A DNA stretch of 64,000 nucleotides from Vasconcelosia minhoensis LEGE 07310 (GCF_015207255.1 NZ_JADEXG010000006.1:57442-121441), one strand, 5' to 3'. Counted from the first letter of the stretch, positions 36,160 to 46,258 are shown. Numbers and translations: made by a program. Notes: generated by a model from the letters alone, not told the origin.

Positions 36160-37995
36160 CTACCACAGCGTCCAGGTAAACAGCAGTCCCAGCAGGCCAA
36201 CGCCGATCACAATCGTCAAAATGTAGGCCTGCGATTGGCCCGAGGCGCTGTATTTAAGTCCTTCGCCGCTGACCAGCGAGGCAACGCCAACTAGGTTGAC
36301 CGCGCCATCTACGACATAGCGGTCAAACCAGCTGCTAAACCGGGAAAACTGATCGACGACAAACACCACCGTCACCTGATACAGCCAGCCGGTGTAAAAC
36401 GCATTGGCCAGCACATCCTGCAGCAGCCGCAGCGTCCGCCGCCGCGATCGCGACCACACCTTATTCAGCGAAATCGCCGCGCCAGCGACAAAGCCAACCA
36501 GCCCCGAGAGTACGAGCACAACTACAATGGGAATGTTCAAATACTGCCACGGCGGCAGCAGAGACATCCGCGCCATCACCAGCGGCACCAGCAACACAAA
36601 AATCGTCAGCGTCACCATCGGCAGCGCCATTAGCCAGTTGACTTCAGGCGCGCGCCGGGTTTTGGGCTGGGGCTCGCCCAAAAACACCAGCCGAAACACT
36701 CGCATCAGGTTCATCGCCGTCAGCCCGTTGACCACTAGGAACACCACCGCCAGCAGCGGCTGCTCCTGCCAGAGAAAATCCATCCCCAGCCGAAACGCCC
36801 AAAAACAGCCCAGCGGCAGCAGCCCGGTCATGCCCAGGGAGGCAGTCGTAAAGGCCAGCACCGTCGCTGGCATTCGCGACCCGAGCCCGCCCATCTCGGT
36901 CAGGTTTTGATTGTTCGTCGTACTGATGATCGCGCCCACGCTCATAAACAGTAGCGCCTTGGCTACGGCATGGGTAAATAGCAGCATCAGCGCTACCCCT
37001 GGCCATTCGGTGCCCACCGCGATGAATACCAGCCCCAGGTAGGCGCTGGTGGAATAGGAGAGGGCTCGCTTCAGGTCGATCTGCGCAATTGCAACTAGCG
37101 AAGCTCCCACTGCCGTAATTACGCCAATCGCAATCAGCACATCTAGGGCAATCGGCGACAGGACAATCACCGGCTGCAGCTTAATTAGCACATAGGCCCC
37201 GCAGGTCACGACGACGGAGTTCCGCAAAATTGAGGCCGGGTTGGGGCCCTCCATCGCCTCGTCCAGCCACAAATGTAGTGGGAACTGAGCACATTTGCCC
37301 GCCGGTCCAGCAATCAGCGCCAGCCCCAGCAGCGTTGCATTGGTCGTAGACAGGTCAGCCGTTTTAACCCATTCGTAAAGATCGTTAAAATTTAAGCTGC
37401 CAGCCAGACCAGAAAGGGCAACTACCCCCATCAGCAGCAGCACGTCACCCACCCGCTTGGTTAAAAAAGCATCCCGAGCCGCCGTCACCACCAGCGGCTG
37501 AGCATACCAAAACCCTACCAGCAGATAGGTTGACAGGGTCAGCAGCTCTAGCAAAAAGTAGGCCGAAAACAGCGAGCTACTCAACACCACTCCGCTCATC
37601 GCCCCCTCAAAAAACCCCATTAAGGCAAAAAATCGGGCCAGCGCCCAGTCTTTATCCATATAGCCCAGGGCGAAAAACTGGGCCAGCAGGCTGAGTCCCG
37701 CAATTAGCTCAAGGGTACCTAGATTGAGGATTGACAGGTCAAGCGAGATTGAAAGGTTTAAATCTGCGACCTGCACCCACTGCCAGGTCAGCTCTTGCGA
37801 ACCGGTATTCCACAGCCCCCAAAAGACCAGGCTGCCGTGCACACAGGCCACAGTCGTCATCAGCAGGTTGATATAAACCGCTGGACGCGGCCCGGTCCGG
37901 CGAATTAGCCCGATGGACCAGGGCAGCGTCAGCAGCGCCCCAAAAAAACCATAGAGCGGGAGCAGCCAGCTCCCGTAAATGAGGGATTGGATCAT
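36160..37995 (-). CDS. ndhF4: NAD(P)H-quinone oxidoreductase subunit F (NdhF4-type)
   Basis: 611 aa, first gene of the ndhF-ndhD-cup operon. The NuoL/NdhF pattern is present: LLELLTLSTYLLVGFWYAQP, KCAQFPLHLWLDEAMEGPNP with the conserved Lys and channel residues, LIAIGVITAVGASLVAIAQI, DLKRALSYSTSAYLGLVF, and a long C-terminal region. It lacks the extra length of the respiratory NdhF1 (about 660-680). The product is a membrane subunit of the CO2-hydrating NDH-1MS form. The start faces the ccm operon across a 350-base divergent region, which suggests joint control with the carboxysome genes. Confidence 0.88.
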   Translation of the reverse strand: MIQSLIYGSWLLPLYGFFGALLTLPWSIGLIRRTGPRPAVYINLLMTTVACVHGSLVFWGLWNTGSQELTWQWVQVADLNLSISLDLSILNLGTLELIAGLSLLAQFFALGYMDKDWALARFFALMGFFEGAMSGVVLSSSLFSAYFLLELLTLSTYLLVGFWYAQPLVVTAARDAFLTKRVGDVLLLMGVVALSGLAGSLNFNDLYEWVKTADLSTTNATLLGLALIAGPAGKCAQFPLHLWLDEAMEGPNPASILRNSVVVTCGAYVLIKLQPVIVLSPIALDVLIAIGVITAVGASLVAIAQIDLKRALSYSTSAYLGLVFIAVGTEWPGVALMLLFTHAVAKALLFMSVGAIISTTNNQNLTEMGGLGSRMPATVLAFTTASLGMTGLLPLGCFWAFRLGMDFLWQEQPLLAVVFLVVNGLTAMNLMRVFRLVFLGEPQPKTRRAPEVNWLMALPMVTLTIFVLLVPLVMARMSLLPPWQYLNIPIVVVLVLSGLVGFVAGAAISLNKVWSRSRRRTLRLLQDVLANAFYTGWLYQVTVVFVVDQFSRFSSWFDRYVVDGAVNLVGVASLVSGEGLKYSASGQSQAYILTIVIGVGLLGLLFTWTLW

Positions 37996-38345
37996 GACTC
38001 TTGCATCAGGGCGTGAATGATCAATCGGGGCAGAACAGGATTAGCGATGACGGCCTTTGACAGTTAAAAATAGCTATGAAAATAAGTAACTCATTCCCAC
38101 CCAGTGCTTAATATTACCTGAATTTCGAGACGCTTCGATGGGTCAAGATGCCGTGGCTATGCCCCTTGAGCCGCAGATCAATCAACAAATTAGCGAACAG
38201 GGGAATATGCACAAACGTTACTCGATAGCAATAAATCTACATCAGTTTTAATAATCATCAATATTAGCAGCAATCATTGCAGCTTATATTGTCAAAGGGG
38301 CGGCAGCCCCGTATTCTTAAGGTTACATAGGAGGATAATTCGACA
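37996..38345. promoter_or_regulatory. Divergent control region between ndhF-ndhD-cup and ccm operons
   Basis: 350 bases without a gene, AT-rich near the ccmK side. It must hold promoters for both CO2-related operons. A short hairpin (GGGGC-GGCA-GCCCC, 38297-38310) lies in the ccmK leader. Several ATCAAT/TCAATC words occur, similar to half-sites of the LysR-type CO2 regulators NdhR/CmpR, but no full site can be claimed. Confidence 0.55.
38329..38334 (+). promoter_or_regulatory. Ribosome binding site of the first ccmK
   Basis: AGGAGG, eleven bases before the ATG at 38346; consistent with high expression of a shell protein. Confidence 0.65.
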
Positions 38346-38654
38346 ATGCCTATTGCCGTAGGAATGATTGAGACTAAGGGATTTCCCGCTGTTGTGGAAG
38401 CTGCTGACGCGATGGTAAAAGCAGCCCGCGTGACGCTGGTGGGTTACGAAAAGATCGGGAGTGGTCGGGTGACCGTGATTGTTCGGGGAGACGTTTCTGA
38501 GGTGCAGGCCTCTGTCTCAGCCGGAATTGAATCGGCCAAGCGAGTGAATGGGGGCGAGGTACTCTCCACCCACATTATTGCGCGGCCCCACGAAAATTTG
38601 GAGTTTGTGCTGCCGATTCGGTACACCGAGGCGGTAGAGCAGTTCCGAACTTAG
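38346..38654 (+). CDS. ccmK2: Carboxysome shell protein CcmK (CcmK2-like)
   Basis: 102 aa, a single BMC domain. It forms the hexamers that tile the carboxysome facets. The opening [19 protein letters not shown], the [12 protein letters not shown] strand and the pore-lining loop around [12 protein letters not shown] are standard. It differs from the next CcmK at only a handful of positions and in the shorter C terminus (ending VEQFRT). In the usual order ccmK2-ccmK1-ccmL-ccmM-ccmN, this is CcmK2, the isoform that recruits the CcmN peptide. It is first in the carboxysome operon with a strong ribosome binding site. Confidence 0.95.
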   Translation: MPIAVGMIETKGFPAVVEAADAMVKAARVTLVGYEKIGSGRVTVIVRGDVSEVQASVSAGIESAKRVNGGEVLSTHIIARPHENLEFVLPIRYTEAVEQFRT

Positions 38655-38677
38655 CGCGGGGCAGCTGTTGAAAAATA

Positions 38678-38728
38678 GGGGCGTTTGGGCAAGTGACTGA
38701 ATAGTGACTGAATTTAGTCAAACGCCCC
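38678..38728 (+). promoter_or_regulatory. Hairpin between the two ccmK genes
   Basis: GGGGCGTTTG (38678-38687) pairs perfectly with CAAACGCCCC (38719-38728). The loop holds a tandem repeat of AGTGACTGAAT (38692-38702 and 38703-38713). No strong T-run follows. It could be a partial terminator or mRNA-stabilising element setting the ratio of the two shell proteins. Confidence 0.6.
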
Positions 38729-38784
38729 ATGAGTTTGATTTGATGAAAGTTAGAACATTTTTGGGAAAAGGTTAGGAAAGTACA

Positions 38785-39123
38785 ATGGCGATCGCAGTAG
38801 GAATGGTAGAAACGCTGGGCTTCCCCGCGGTAGTTGAAGCGGCTGACGCGATGGTGAAAGCAGCCCGGGTGACGCTGGTCGGTTATGAAAAAATTGGTAG
38901 TGGACGGGTAACGGTGATTGTCCGAGGCGATGTTTCCGAGGTGCAGGCCTCTGTCGCCGCTGGGGTAGAAAACGTCAAGCGGGTCAACGGTGGCCAGGTG
39001 CTCTCGACGCACATCATTGCCCGGCCCCACGAAAATTTGGAGTTTGTGCTACCGATTCGCTACACCGAGGCGGTGGAGCAGTTCCGCGAGAGCGTCAGCG
39101 GCATTCGCCCCTATGGCAGATAG
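38785..39123 (+). CDS. ccmK1: Carboxysome shell protein CcmK (CcmK1-like)
   Basis: 112 aa, single BMC domain, nearly identical to the first CcmK over residues 1-100. It has a ten-residue longer C terminus ([11 protein letters not shown]), as in CcmK1 of the common ccmK2-K1 pair. It assembles as hexamers, possibly mixed with CcmK2. It is followed eight bases later by ccmL, so the genes are clearly co-transcribed. The K1 label rests on order and the tail. Confidence 0.95.
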   Translation: MAIAVGMVETLGFPAVVEAADAMVKAARVTLVGYEKIGSGRVTVIVRGDVSEVQASVAAGVENVKRVNGGQVLSTHIIARPHENLEFVLPIRYTEAVEQFRESVSGIRPYGR

Positions 39124-39131
39124 CCTGCCCC

Positions 39132-39434
39132 ATGCGTTTAGCCAAGGTGAGAGGGACCGTTGTCAGCACCTGTAAAGATCCCAGTCTGCAAGGCGTAAAG
39201 CTGCTCGTAGTAGAGCTCCTGAACGAATCGGGAAACTCCCTAGAGGAATACGAAGTTGCCGCCGACGTGGTGGGTGCCGGTATTGGTGAATGGGTGCTGA
39301 TTAGCCGCGGCAGCGGTGCCCGTCAGCAGGAGAGACACCTCCATAAGCCCGTGGATGCGGCGGTAATCGCCATCATTGATACCGTTAGTCTGGACACAGG
39401 CATGCTTTACGACAAACGAGAAGACTTTAGGTGA
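39132..39434 (+). CDS. ccmL: Carboxysome vertex protein CcmL
   Basis: 100 aa, full length for CcmL, the EutN/CcmL-type pentamer that closes the twelve vertices of the shell. Readable features are MRLAKVRGTVVSTCKDPSLQ, GVKLLVVELLN, VAADVVGAGIGEWVLISRGS and the PVDAAVIAIIDTVSLD strand. It lies eight bases after ccmK1 and thirteen before ccmM. The identification is firm. Confidence 0.95.
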   Translation: MRLAKVRGTVVSTCKDPSLQGVKLLVVELLNESGNSLEEYEVAADVVGAGIGEWVLISRGSGARQQERHLHKPVDAAVIAIIDTVSLDTGMLYDKREDFR

Positions 39435-39447
39435 GGCGTTGGGTTCA

Positions 39448-41505
39448 ATGGTAGCCCAGAACGTGGCTTCTACCACTCGGTCGAACTTGTTGAAGGGTCC
39501 CCAGATCAGTTCGACCGCTTACATCCATTCGTTTTCGGTGATTGAGGGCGCTGTCCAGGTTGGGGCAGAAACCTCGGTGGCCCCAGGCGCTTTTATTCGC
39601 TCAGAGGGTCCCATATTTATCGGCGAAAGCTGCCGAGTACAGGACGGCGCAGCGATTCAAGGGCTGGGCGAAAGCCGGGTTTTAGGGGACAATGACCGTC
39701 CCTACAGCGTTTGGCTGGGGCAGCAGACCGTATTGGGCTGCAAGGCTCTGGTTTATGGACCGGCCTACATCGGTGAAGGCTGTTTTATCGGCTTCAGGTC
39801 TACGGTCTTCAACGCTCGGATTGGCCAGGGTGCTATCGTCATGATGCATGCCCTGGTTCAAGACGTCGAGATTCCGCCCGGTAAATATGTTGCTTCAGGC
39901 AGCGTCATTACGCAGCAGCAACAGGCCGACCAGCTGCCAGATGTAAAGGACGCCGATCGATCTTTTGCGCATGAAGTATTCGGTAGCCGTCTGAATCAGA
40001 CTAAGGCCAAGTCCCAAAACATCTATACAGTACCCATTCAGGTACACCATCAGCCCCGCCCTGTTCAACCCTCTACTCCATATCCCGAAAATAGGACCAT
40101 GCAAAGCCAACGATTAACCTCGGAAATTATTCAGCAGCTGCGACAGTTCCTCAGCCAGGGCTATCGCATTGGCATGGAACATGCCGACCAACGGCGCTAT
40201 CGCAGCGGCGTCTGGGAAACCTGCCCGCCGATTCGCTCTAATCGAGAGCCAGAAGCGATCGCGGCTTTGGAATCTTGCTTGGCCGAGCACCAGGGCGAAT
40301 ATGTGCGAATGTTCGGCATCGACCCCAAAGTCAAGCAGCGAGTCGGTACGGTGACGATTCAGCGCCCAGATGGGCCAATCCATATTGAGACTCATTCAGT
40401 CCAGTCCGCCCGATCGGGCGGCTCCGGTCGGGCGGGCGGCGGCTACAGCAACGGCTCATCGCGCAGCGGCGCCAACGGGCTCAATTCTGAAGTGGTGCAG
40501 CAGGTCCGCGATCTGCTCCAGCAGGGCTACCAGATTGGCACCGAGCATGCCGACCCCCGTCGCTATAAGAGCGGCGTCTGGAAGATTTGCTCGCCGATTG
40601 AGTCTCGCCGGGAGCCAGAGGTGCTGGCTGCGCTCAAGCACTGTCTGGATGAGCACCAGGGCGAGTATGTGCGGATGTTTGGCATCGAGCCCCGGGCCAA
40701 GCGGCGGGTGGCGACGACGACGATTCAGCGGGCCGATGGCAAGTCGGTACATGTGCCGGTCTCCTCAGGCGCAGCGGCGACTCGGGGGCAGGGATTTGGC
40801 AACGCTTCTCATCAGCCGACTAGCGGCTCTCGCGCTCAGGGCGGCGGCTCTGCTAACCTGGGCAGCGATACGGCCCAGCAGGTCGGTCAGATTCTTCGCC
40901 AGGGTCATAAAATAGGAGTTGAGTATGCCGACCAGCGGCGCTATCGCAGCGGCATTTGGCAAACCGGTGAGACGATTTCGTCCGGCAGTGAATCGGCGGC
41001 GATGCGGCAGCTAGGAAGTTTCCTGTCGCAACATCCAGACCGCTATGTGCGAATTTTTGGAATTGACCCCAAAGCCAAGCGCCGGTCGGCGGCAACGACC
41101 ATTCAAAAGCCGGGCCAGACAATAGATCTAAAGGGCGACCGAGCCGCCCGTGAGCCGCTCTACAACGAGCCGCCGCAGTATGACTTTCCGCCAAATCGGG
41201 GCATTGACCGGGTCGGCAACAGCAACGGCAACGGCGGCGGCCACAGCCTCGATCCCGACCTGATGAACCAAGTGACGCAGCTGATCAATCAAGGCTATCG
41301 CATCAACATCGAATATGCCGACCAGCGGCGCTATCGCAGCGGGGCTTGGCAAACCGGTCAGCCGATTACCGCTGCCCGACCAGCTGAGGCAATCGCGGCT
41401 TTGGGTACCCAGCTGGCGCAGCACCAGGGTCACTATGTCCGTCTGATTGGCATCGATCCGCAAGCCAAGCGTAGAATTCTAGAGACGACTATTCAGCGTC
41501 CATAA
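39448..41505 (+). CDS. ccmM: Carboxysome scaffold CcmM with four RbcS-like modules
   Basis: 685 aa from ATG 39448; a frame open to 39376 would overlap ccmL. Residues 1 to about 200 are a left-handed beta-helix of the gamma-carbonic anhydrase type. Four RbcS-like SSUL modules follow, starting near 223, 345, 471 and 601, joined by Ser/Gly/Asn-rich linkers; each holds E(H/Y)AD-RRY(K/R)SG-W and YVR(M/I/L)-GI. They bind Rubisco and condense it. Modules 1 and 2 have Cys pairs 18 residues apart (259/277 and 381/399); modules 3 and 4 have none. Zinc-ligand positions of the enzyme domain read Gln71, Cys98 and Tyr103 instead of His, so it is probably inactive. Four modules is more than the three of Synechococcus elongatus. 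Confidence 0.95.
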   Translation: MVAQNVASTTRSNLLKGPQISSTAYIHSFSVIEGAVQVGAETSVAPGAFIRSEGPIFIGESCRVQDGAAIQGLGESRVLGDNDRPYSVWLGQQTVLGCKALVYGPAYIGEGCFIGFRSTVFNARIGQGAIVMMHALVQDVEIPPGKYVASGSVITQQQQADQLPDVKDADRSFAHEVFGSRLNQTKAKSQNIYTVPIQVHHQPRPVQPSTPYPENRTMQSQRLTSEIIQQLRQFLSQGYRIGMEHADQRRYRSGVWETCPPIRSNREPEAIAALESCLAEHQGEYVRMFGIDPKVKQRVGTVTIQRPDGPIHIETHSVQSARSGGSGRAGGGYSNGSSRSGANGLNSEVVQQVRDLLQQGYQIGTEHADPRRYKSGVWKICSPIESRREPEVLAALKHCLDEHQGEYVRMFGIEPRAKRRVATTTIQRADGKSVHVPVSSGAAATRGQGFGNASHQPTSGSRAQGGGSANLGSDTAQQVGQILRQGHKIGVEYADQRRYRSGIWQTGETISSGSESAAMRQLGSFLSQHPDRYVRIFGIDPKAKRRSAATTIQKPGQTIDLKGDRAAREPLYNEPPQYDFPPNRGIDRVGNSNGNGGGHSLDPDLMNQVTQLINQGYRINIEYADQRRYRSGAWQTGQPITAARPAEAIAALGTQLAQHQGHYVRLIGIDPQAKRRILETTIQRP
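40093..40101 (+). promoter_or_regulatory. Possible internal translation start for short CcmM
   Basis: AGGACC-ATG within ccmM: an ATG at codon 218, just before the first SSUL module, preceded by AGGA. Initiation here would give a 468-residue form with the four SSUL modules only, like the M35 form of S. elongatus. The spacing of two bases is short, so this is tentative. Confidence 0.4.
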
Positions 41506-41514
41506 CGCCGCGCT

Positions 41515-42087
41515 ATGCAATCGCCGCTGCACCTGATCAGCCATACCCACTACTGCTGCGGAGGCGATGTCACCATTGACCCAACGGCTGCGATCGCGGC
41601 GGGCGTTGTCTTGCAAGCCGAGGCGGGCAGCCAAATTGTGATCGGGGCTAATGCCTGCCTAGGAGCGGGAGTGGTTTTTCAGGCACGGGGCGGAGTACTC
41701 CGGGTGGAAGATAGCGTCAGCTTGGGTGCTAGTGCCTTAGTCGTAGGCCAGGGCAAAATCGGCGCAGGCGCCTGTATTGGCCCAGCTTCAACGCTGATCG
41801 ACCCGGCTATCGGCCCGGGTGAAGTTGTAGCAGCCGGTTCTTTAGTGGCAGTAGGACAGGTATCTACGGTTCCATCCCAGCCGTCTTCTGCCAGGGCAAA
41901 TGGCTTTGCTCAGGCTAGTAACGGGGCGAACAACGGGACAAGTAATGGGTTTGTGGCCAAGTCACGACCTGAGACTAATGGTGCAGCAGTGGCCCAAACC
42001 AATGGACAAAGCAAGCAGGTCTATGGCCGTGACCAGGTCAACCAGCTGCTCTCTAACTTATTTCCCCACCGGCAGCCCTTAAATTAA
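41515..42087 (+). CDS. ccmN: Carboxysome assembly protein CcmN
   Basis: 190 aa. The N-terminal two thirds form hexapeptide-repeat beta-helix turns (AAIAAGVVLQAE, GAGACIGPASTLIDPAIGPG), related to the CcmM helix it binds. A low-complexity Asn/Gly/Ser linker follows (about 125-165). The C-terminal amphipathic helix VYGRDQVNQLLSNLFPHR is the encapsulation peptide that attaches the core to the shell protein CcmK2. It follows ccmM by nine bases. All expected parts are present, so the protein looks functional. Confidence 0.93.
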   Translation: MQSPLHLISHTHYCCGGDVTIDPTAAIAAGVVLQAEAGSQIVIGANACLGAGVVFQARGGVLRVEDSVSLGASALVVGQGKIGAGACIGPASTLIDPAIGPGEVVAAGSLVAVGQVSTVPSQPSSARANGFAQASNGANNGTSNGFVAKSRPETNGAAVAQTNGQSKQVYGRDQVNQLLSNLFPHRQPLN

Positions 42088-42121
42088 GGCTGCAAATTAA
42101 GACTGGGGCATCAGGCGATGG

Positions 42122-42150
42122 TTAACATTGAGTCTTTAGAATAGTAAAAT
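42122..42150 (+). promoter_or_regulatory. Promoter of ccmO
   Basis: TTAACA (-35, 42122-42127), a 17-base spacer and TAAAAT (-10, 42145-42150), about 25 bases before the ccmO ATG. Both hexamers are close to the sigma70-type consensus, so ccmO can be expressed apart from the main operon. Confidence 0.6.
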
Positions 42151-42174
42151 GCGCATCGTTTTCTAGAGGCCCCT

Positions 42175-43008
42175 ATGCAGTCCAACGCCAGACCCCTTGC
42201 GAAGCCAGTCGCCGCTCCAAGCCACTGGCTGAAAGATACGGCCCTGGGCATGGTCTCGACCACCAGTTTTCCTGCTATCATCGGCACCGCCGACGCCATG
42301 ATGAAGTCGTCCAACGTCTATCTAGTTGGCTATGAAAAAACCGGCGGGGGCCACTGCACGGCTATTGTCCGGGGCGGCGTCGCCGATGTGCGGATGGCAG
42401 TCAAAGCCGGTGAGGAGACCGCCAAGCAGTTTGGCCAGTTTGTTTCGGCCTCCCTGATTCCTCGACCGATGGCCAATCTAGAGGCGGTATTGCCCATCTG
42501 TGCGCGGCTAGAAGAATTTCAGCAGGTCGGCAGCACCATCAGCAGCGGCGCGTTGGGACTGTTGGAAACCCGAGGCTTTCCGGCCATGGTGGGAGCCGCC
42601 GATGCCATGACCAAGGCCGCTGAGATTACCCTGCTAGCCCATGAGACGATCGGCGAGGGGCTCTGCACCATTATTATTCAGGGCTCGCTGTCAAACGTTG
42701 CGATCGCGGTCGAAGCCGGGATGCACGAAGCCGAACGGATTGGCGAACTCAACGCAGTGATGGTGATTCCTAGACCGCTTGGTGACCTAGAGCGCAGCCT
42801 GCCGCAGGCCAAGCAGGAGCCGGTGAAGGAACCCCAGCCCATACGCCTGCCGCTTAACCTGGAAGAGCGGCAGAAAGAGCTCGTTCCGGCGGCAACGCCT
42901 GAGGTGGAGACGCCGGCAAAACGGCTGGAGGAGCCGCTGGAAGAGCCGCTGGAAGAGCCGTTAGAGAAGCGGGAGCCGCTGCCGGAACCGCCGGAACGGC
43001 GGGAGTAG
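42175..43008 (+). CDS. ccmO: Carboxysome tandem-BMC shell protein CcmO
   Basis: 277 aa. Two BMC domains in tandem at about 22-112 (LGMVSTTSFPAIIGTADAMM) and 123-212 (LGLLETRGFPAMVGAADAMT), giving a pseudohexameric trimer. CcmO is needed for a closed beta-carboxysome shell. A C-terminal tail of about 55 residues is Glu/Pro/Lys-rich and ends with three copies of LEEP in a row; it is probably disordered. The gene lies 87 bases after ccmN and has its own likely promoter. In many cyanobacteria ccmO is elsewhere, so its place here makes the locus complete. Confidence 0.93.
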   Translation: MQSNARPLAKPVAAPSHWLKDTALGMVSTTSFPAIIGTADAMMKSSNVYLVGYEKTGGGHCTAIVRGGVADVRMAVKAGEETAKQFGQFVSASLIPRPMANLEAVLPICARLEEFQQVGSTISSGALGLLETRGFPAMVGAADAMTKAAEITLLAHETIGEGLCTIIIQGSLSNVAIAVEAGMHEAERIGELNAVMVIPRPLGDLERSLPQAKQEPVKEPQPIRLPLNLEERQKELVPAATPEVETPAKRLEEPLEEPLEEPLEKREPLPEPPERRE

Positions 43009-43012
43009 GGGA

Positions 43013-43045
43013 GTGTTCGCGAAGCGTCGCCGTAGGTGTTAGGGG
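43013..43045 (+). repeat. Dispersed repeat, copy 1
   Basis: A 33-base unit starting GTGTTCGCGAAGCGTCGCCG and ending GTTAGGGG. An inverted copy with one mismatch is at 52720-52752. The GCGAAGCGT-CCGTAGG core resembles short dispersed repeats I recall from several cyanobacterial genomes. Confidence 0.7.
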
Positions 43046-43053
43046 TAGGGGGG

Positions 43054-43986
43054 TTAGTTTTTATACTCTGCTTTTAGGAAAGTCTCGACCCGAGTCCATA
43101 CGGTTGCTGTCAGGTTTTCTGAGTTGGGATCGAACCATTCAGTTTGGGGGATCTTGCGAAACCAGGTGCGCTGTCGTTTGGCGAATTGACAGGTGTGCTG
43201 TACGGTTAGCGCGATCGCGTCTGCTAAACCGATCGCACCGGCAATATAGTGCTGCATTTCGGCATAGCCCAGCGTTTTCAGTAAGGGATGATCGCTGCCG
43301 TACTGGGCGCTCAGCCGCTTCACTTCGTCCACGAAGCCCTGCTCGATCATCTGCTGAGTTCGCTGGGCGATGCGAGTTCGCAGCCGTTCCGGGGGCTGGC
43401 AGTCTAGCCCAATCGAGAGAATGGGATAGGGCGGTGGTTGGCTGCCCTGCTGGGCTGAAATCGGCTGCCCGGTGACGTAGTAGACTTCCAGGGCGCGCAG
43501 GGTTCGGACTTTATCGTGGGGATGGATGCGGGCGGCGGCGGTGGGGTCTAGCTGCTGGAGCCAGGCGTAGATTTGGGGCTGGTCGAGGGCTTGCAGCTGC
43601 GATCGCAGCTCAGGCTGAGGTGGCACCGGCGGAATTCGCAGTCCTTTAGTGACCGCGTCAATATATAGACCCGTGCCCCCTACTAGTAGCGGTATTGCTG
43701 CGGCCTGGGTATGGATTTGACTAATCTCATGCTGCACCAGACGCTGATATTCTGCTACCGTCAGGGTCTCGGTGGGGTCACAGATGTCAATCAGTCGATG
43801 GGGAACCTGCTGGCGCTCGGCTGGGCTGGGTTTGGCCGTGCCAATGTCAAAGCCGCGATAGACCTGGCGAGAGTCAGCGCTCAAAACCATCGTTTCAAGC
43901 CGTTTTGCCAGTTCTAACGCCAGACTGGATTTACCCGCGGCGGTCGGCCCCACAATCGCAATGAGTACTGGTGATCTATAATTCAA
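43054..43986 (-). CDS. miaA: tRNA dimethylallyltransferase
   Basis: 310 aa. MiaA adds a dimethylallyl group to N6 of A37 in tRNAs that read UNN codons. The P-loop IVGPTAAGKSSLALELAKRL, SADSRQVYRGFDIGTAKP, PLLVGGTGLYIDAVTKGL and TLRALEVYYVTGQPIS are all standard. The C-terminal QFAKRQRTWFRKIP motif for tRNA binding is intact. It is divergent from gyrB and convergent with ccmO; neither has an obvious functional link. Confidence 0.96.
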   Translation of the reverse strand: MNYRSPVLIAIVGPTAAGKSSLALELAKRLETMVLSADSRQVYRGFDIGTAKPSPAERQQVPHRLIDICDPTETLTVAEYQRLVQHEISQIHTQAAAIPLLVGGTGLYIDAVTKGLRIPPVPPQPELRSQLQALDQPQIYAWLQQLDPTAAARIHPHDKVRTLRALEVYYVTGQPISAQQGSQPPPYPILSIGLDCQPPERLRTRIAQRTQQMIEQGFVDEVKRLSAQYGSDHPLLKTLGYAEMQHYIAGAIGLADAIALTVQHTCQFAKRQRTWFRKIPQTEWFDPNSENLTATVWTRVETFLKAEYKN

Positions 43987-44131
43987 GAACGAGGCAAATG
44001 ACCAATACTTTAAAATACATCCGATCCATCCCTTTTTTAGAAGTGCGCTAAAACTGCTCTAAAACCGCTTGTAAAGCCAATGTGCTAGAATTTGCAGGTG
44101 AATGATCGTTTTTTGCAATTCAAGCGGCTAA

Positions 44132-46096
<1,965 letters not shown>

Positions 46097-46258
46097 GGAT
46101 CGAGAATTAAATAACTTAATCATTTGTGCATGTCTCGCGGCCCTCACCCCGGCCCTCTCCCCGGGGGAGAGGGAGCTAGATCCGGCCCCCTTCTCCCCCG
46201 GGAGAAGGGTTGGGGATGAGGGCTCGGGAGTTGTGCATCTTATTAAATCCTTGATCCT
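46097..46258. repeat. Long imperfect inverted repeat (REP/MITE-like element)
   Basis: Outer arms begin AGGATC right at the gyrB stop and end GATCCT at 46258, with partial complementarity along most of the 160 bases. Two nested hairpins lie inside: CCCTCTCCCC/GGGGGAGAGGG at 46153-46173 and CCCTTCTCCC/GGGAGAAGGG at 46188-46209, with TGTGCAT words on both sides. The C/G-rich core resembles intergenic repeats found in many bacteria. It may also terminate gyrB. Confidence 0.65.

Noticed and set aside
36150..36200. Extended start of ndhD
   Set aside because: It would overlap ndhF and adds a Cys/Arg-rich stretch not seen in NdhD; ATG 36149 fits the family.
37996..38345. Possible NdhR/CmpR operator words
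   Set aside because: Only half-site-like ATCAAT/TCAATC words are present; no full spaced site could be read with confidence.
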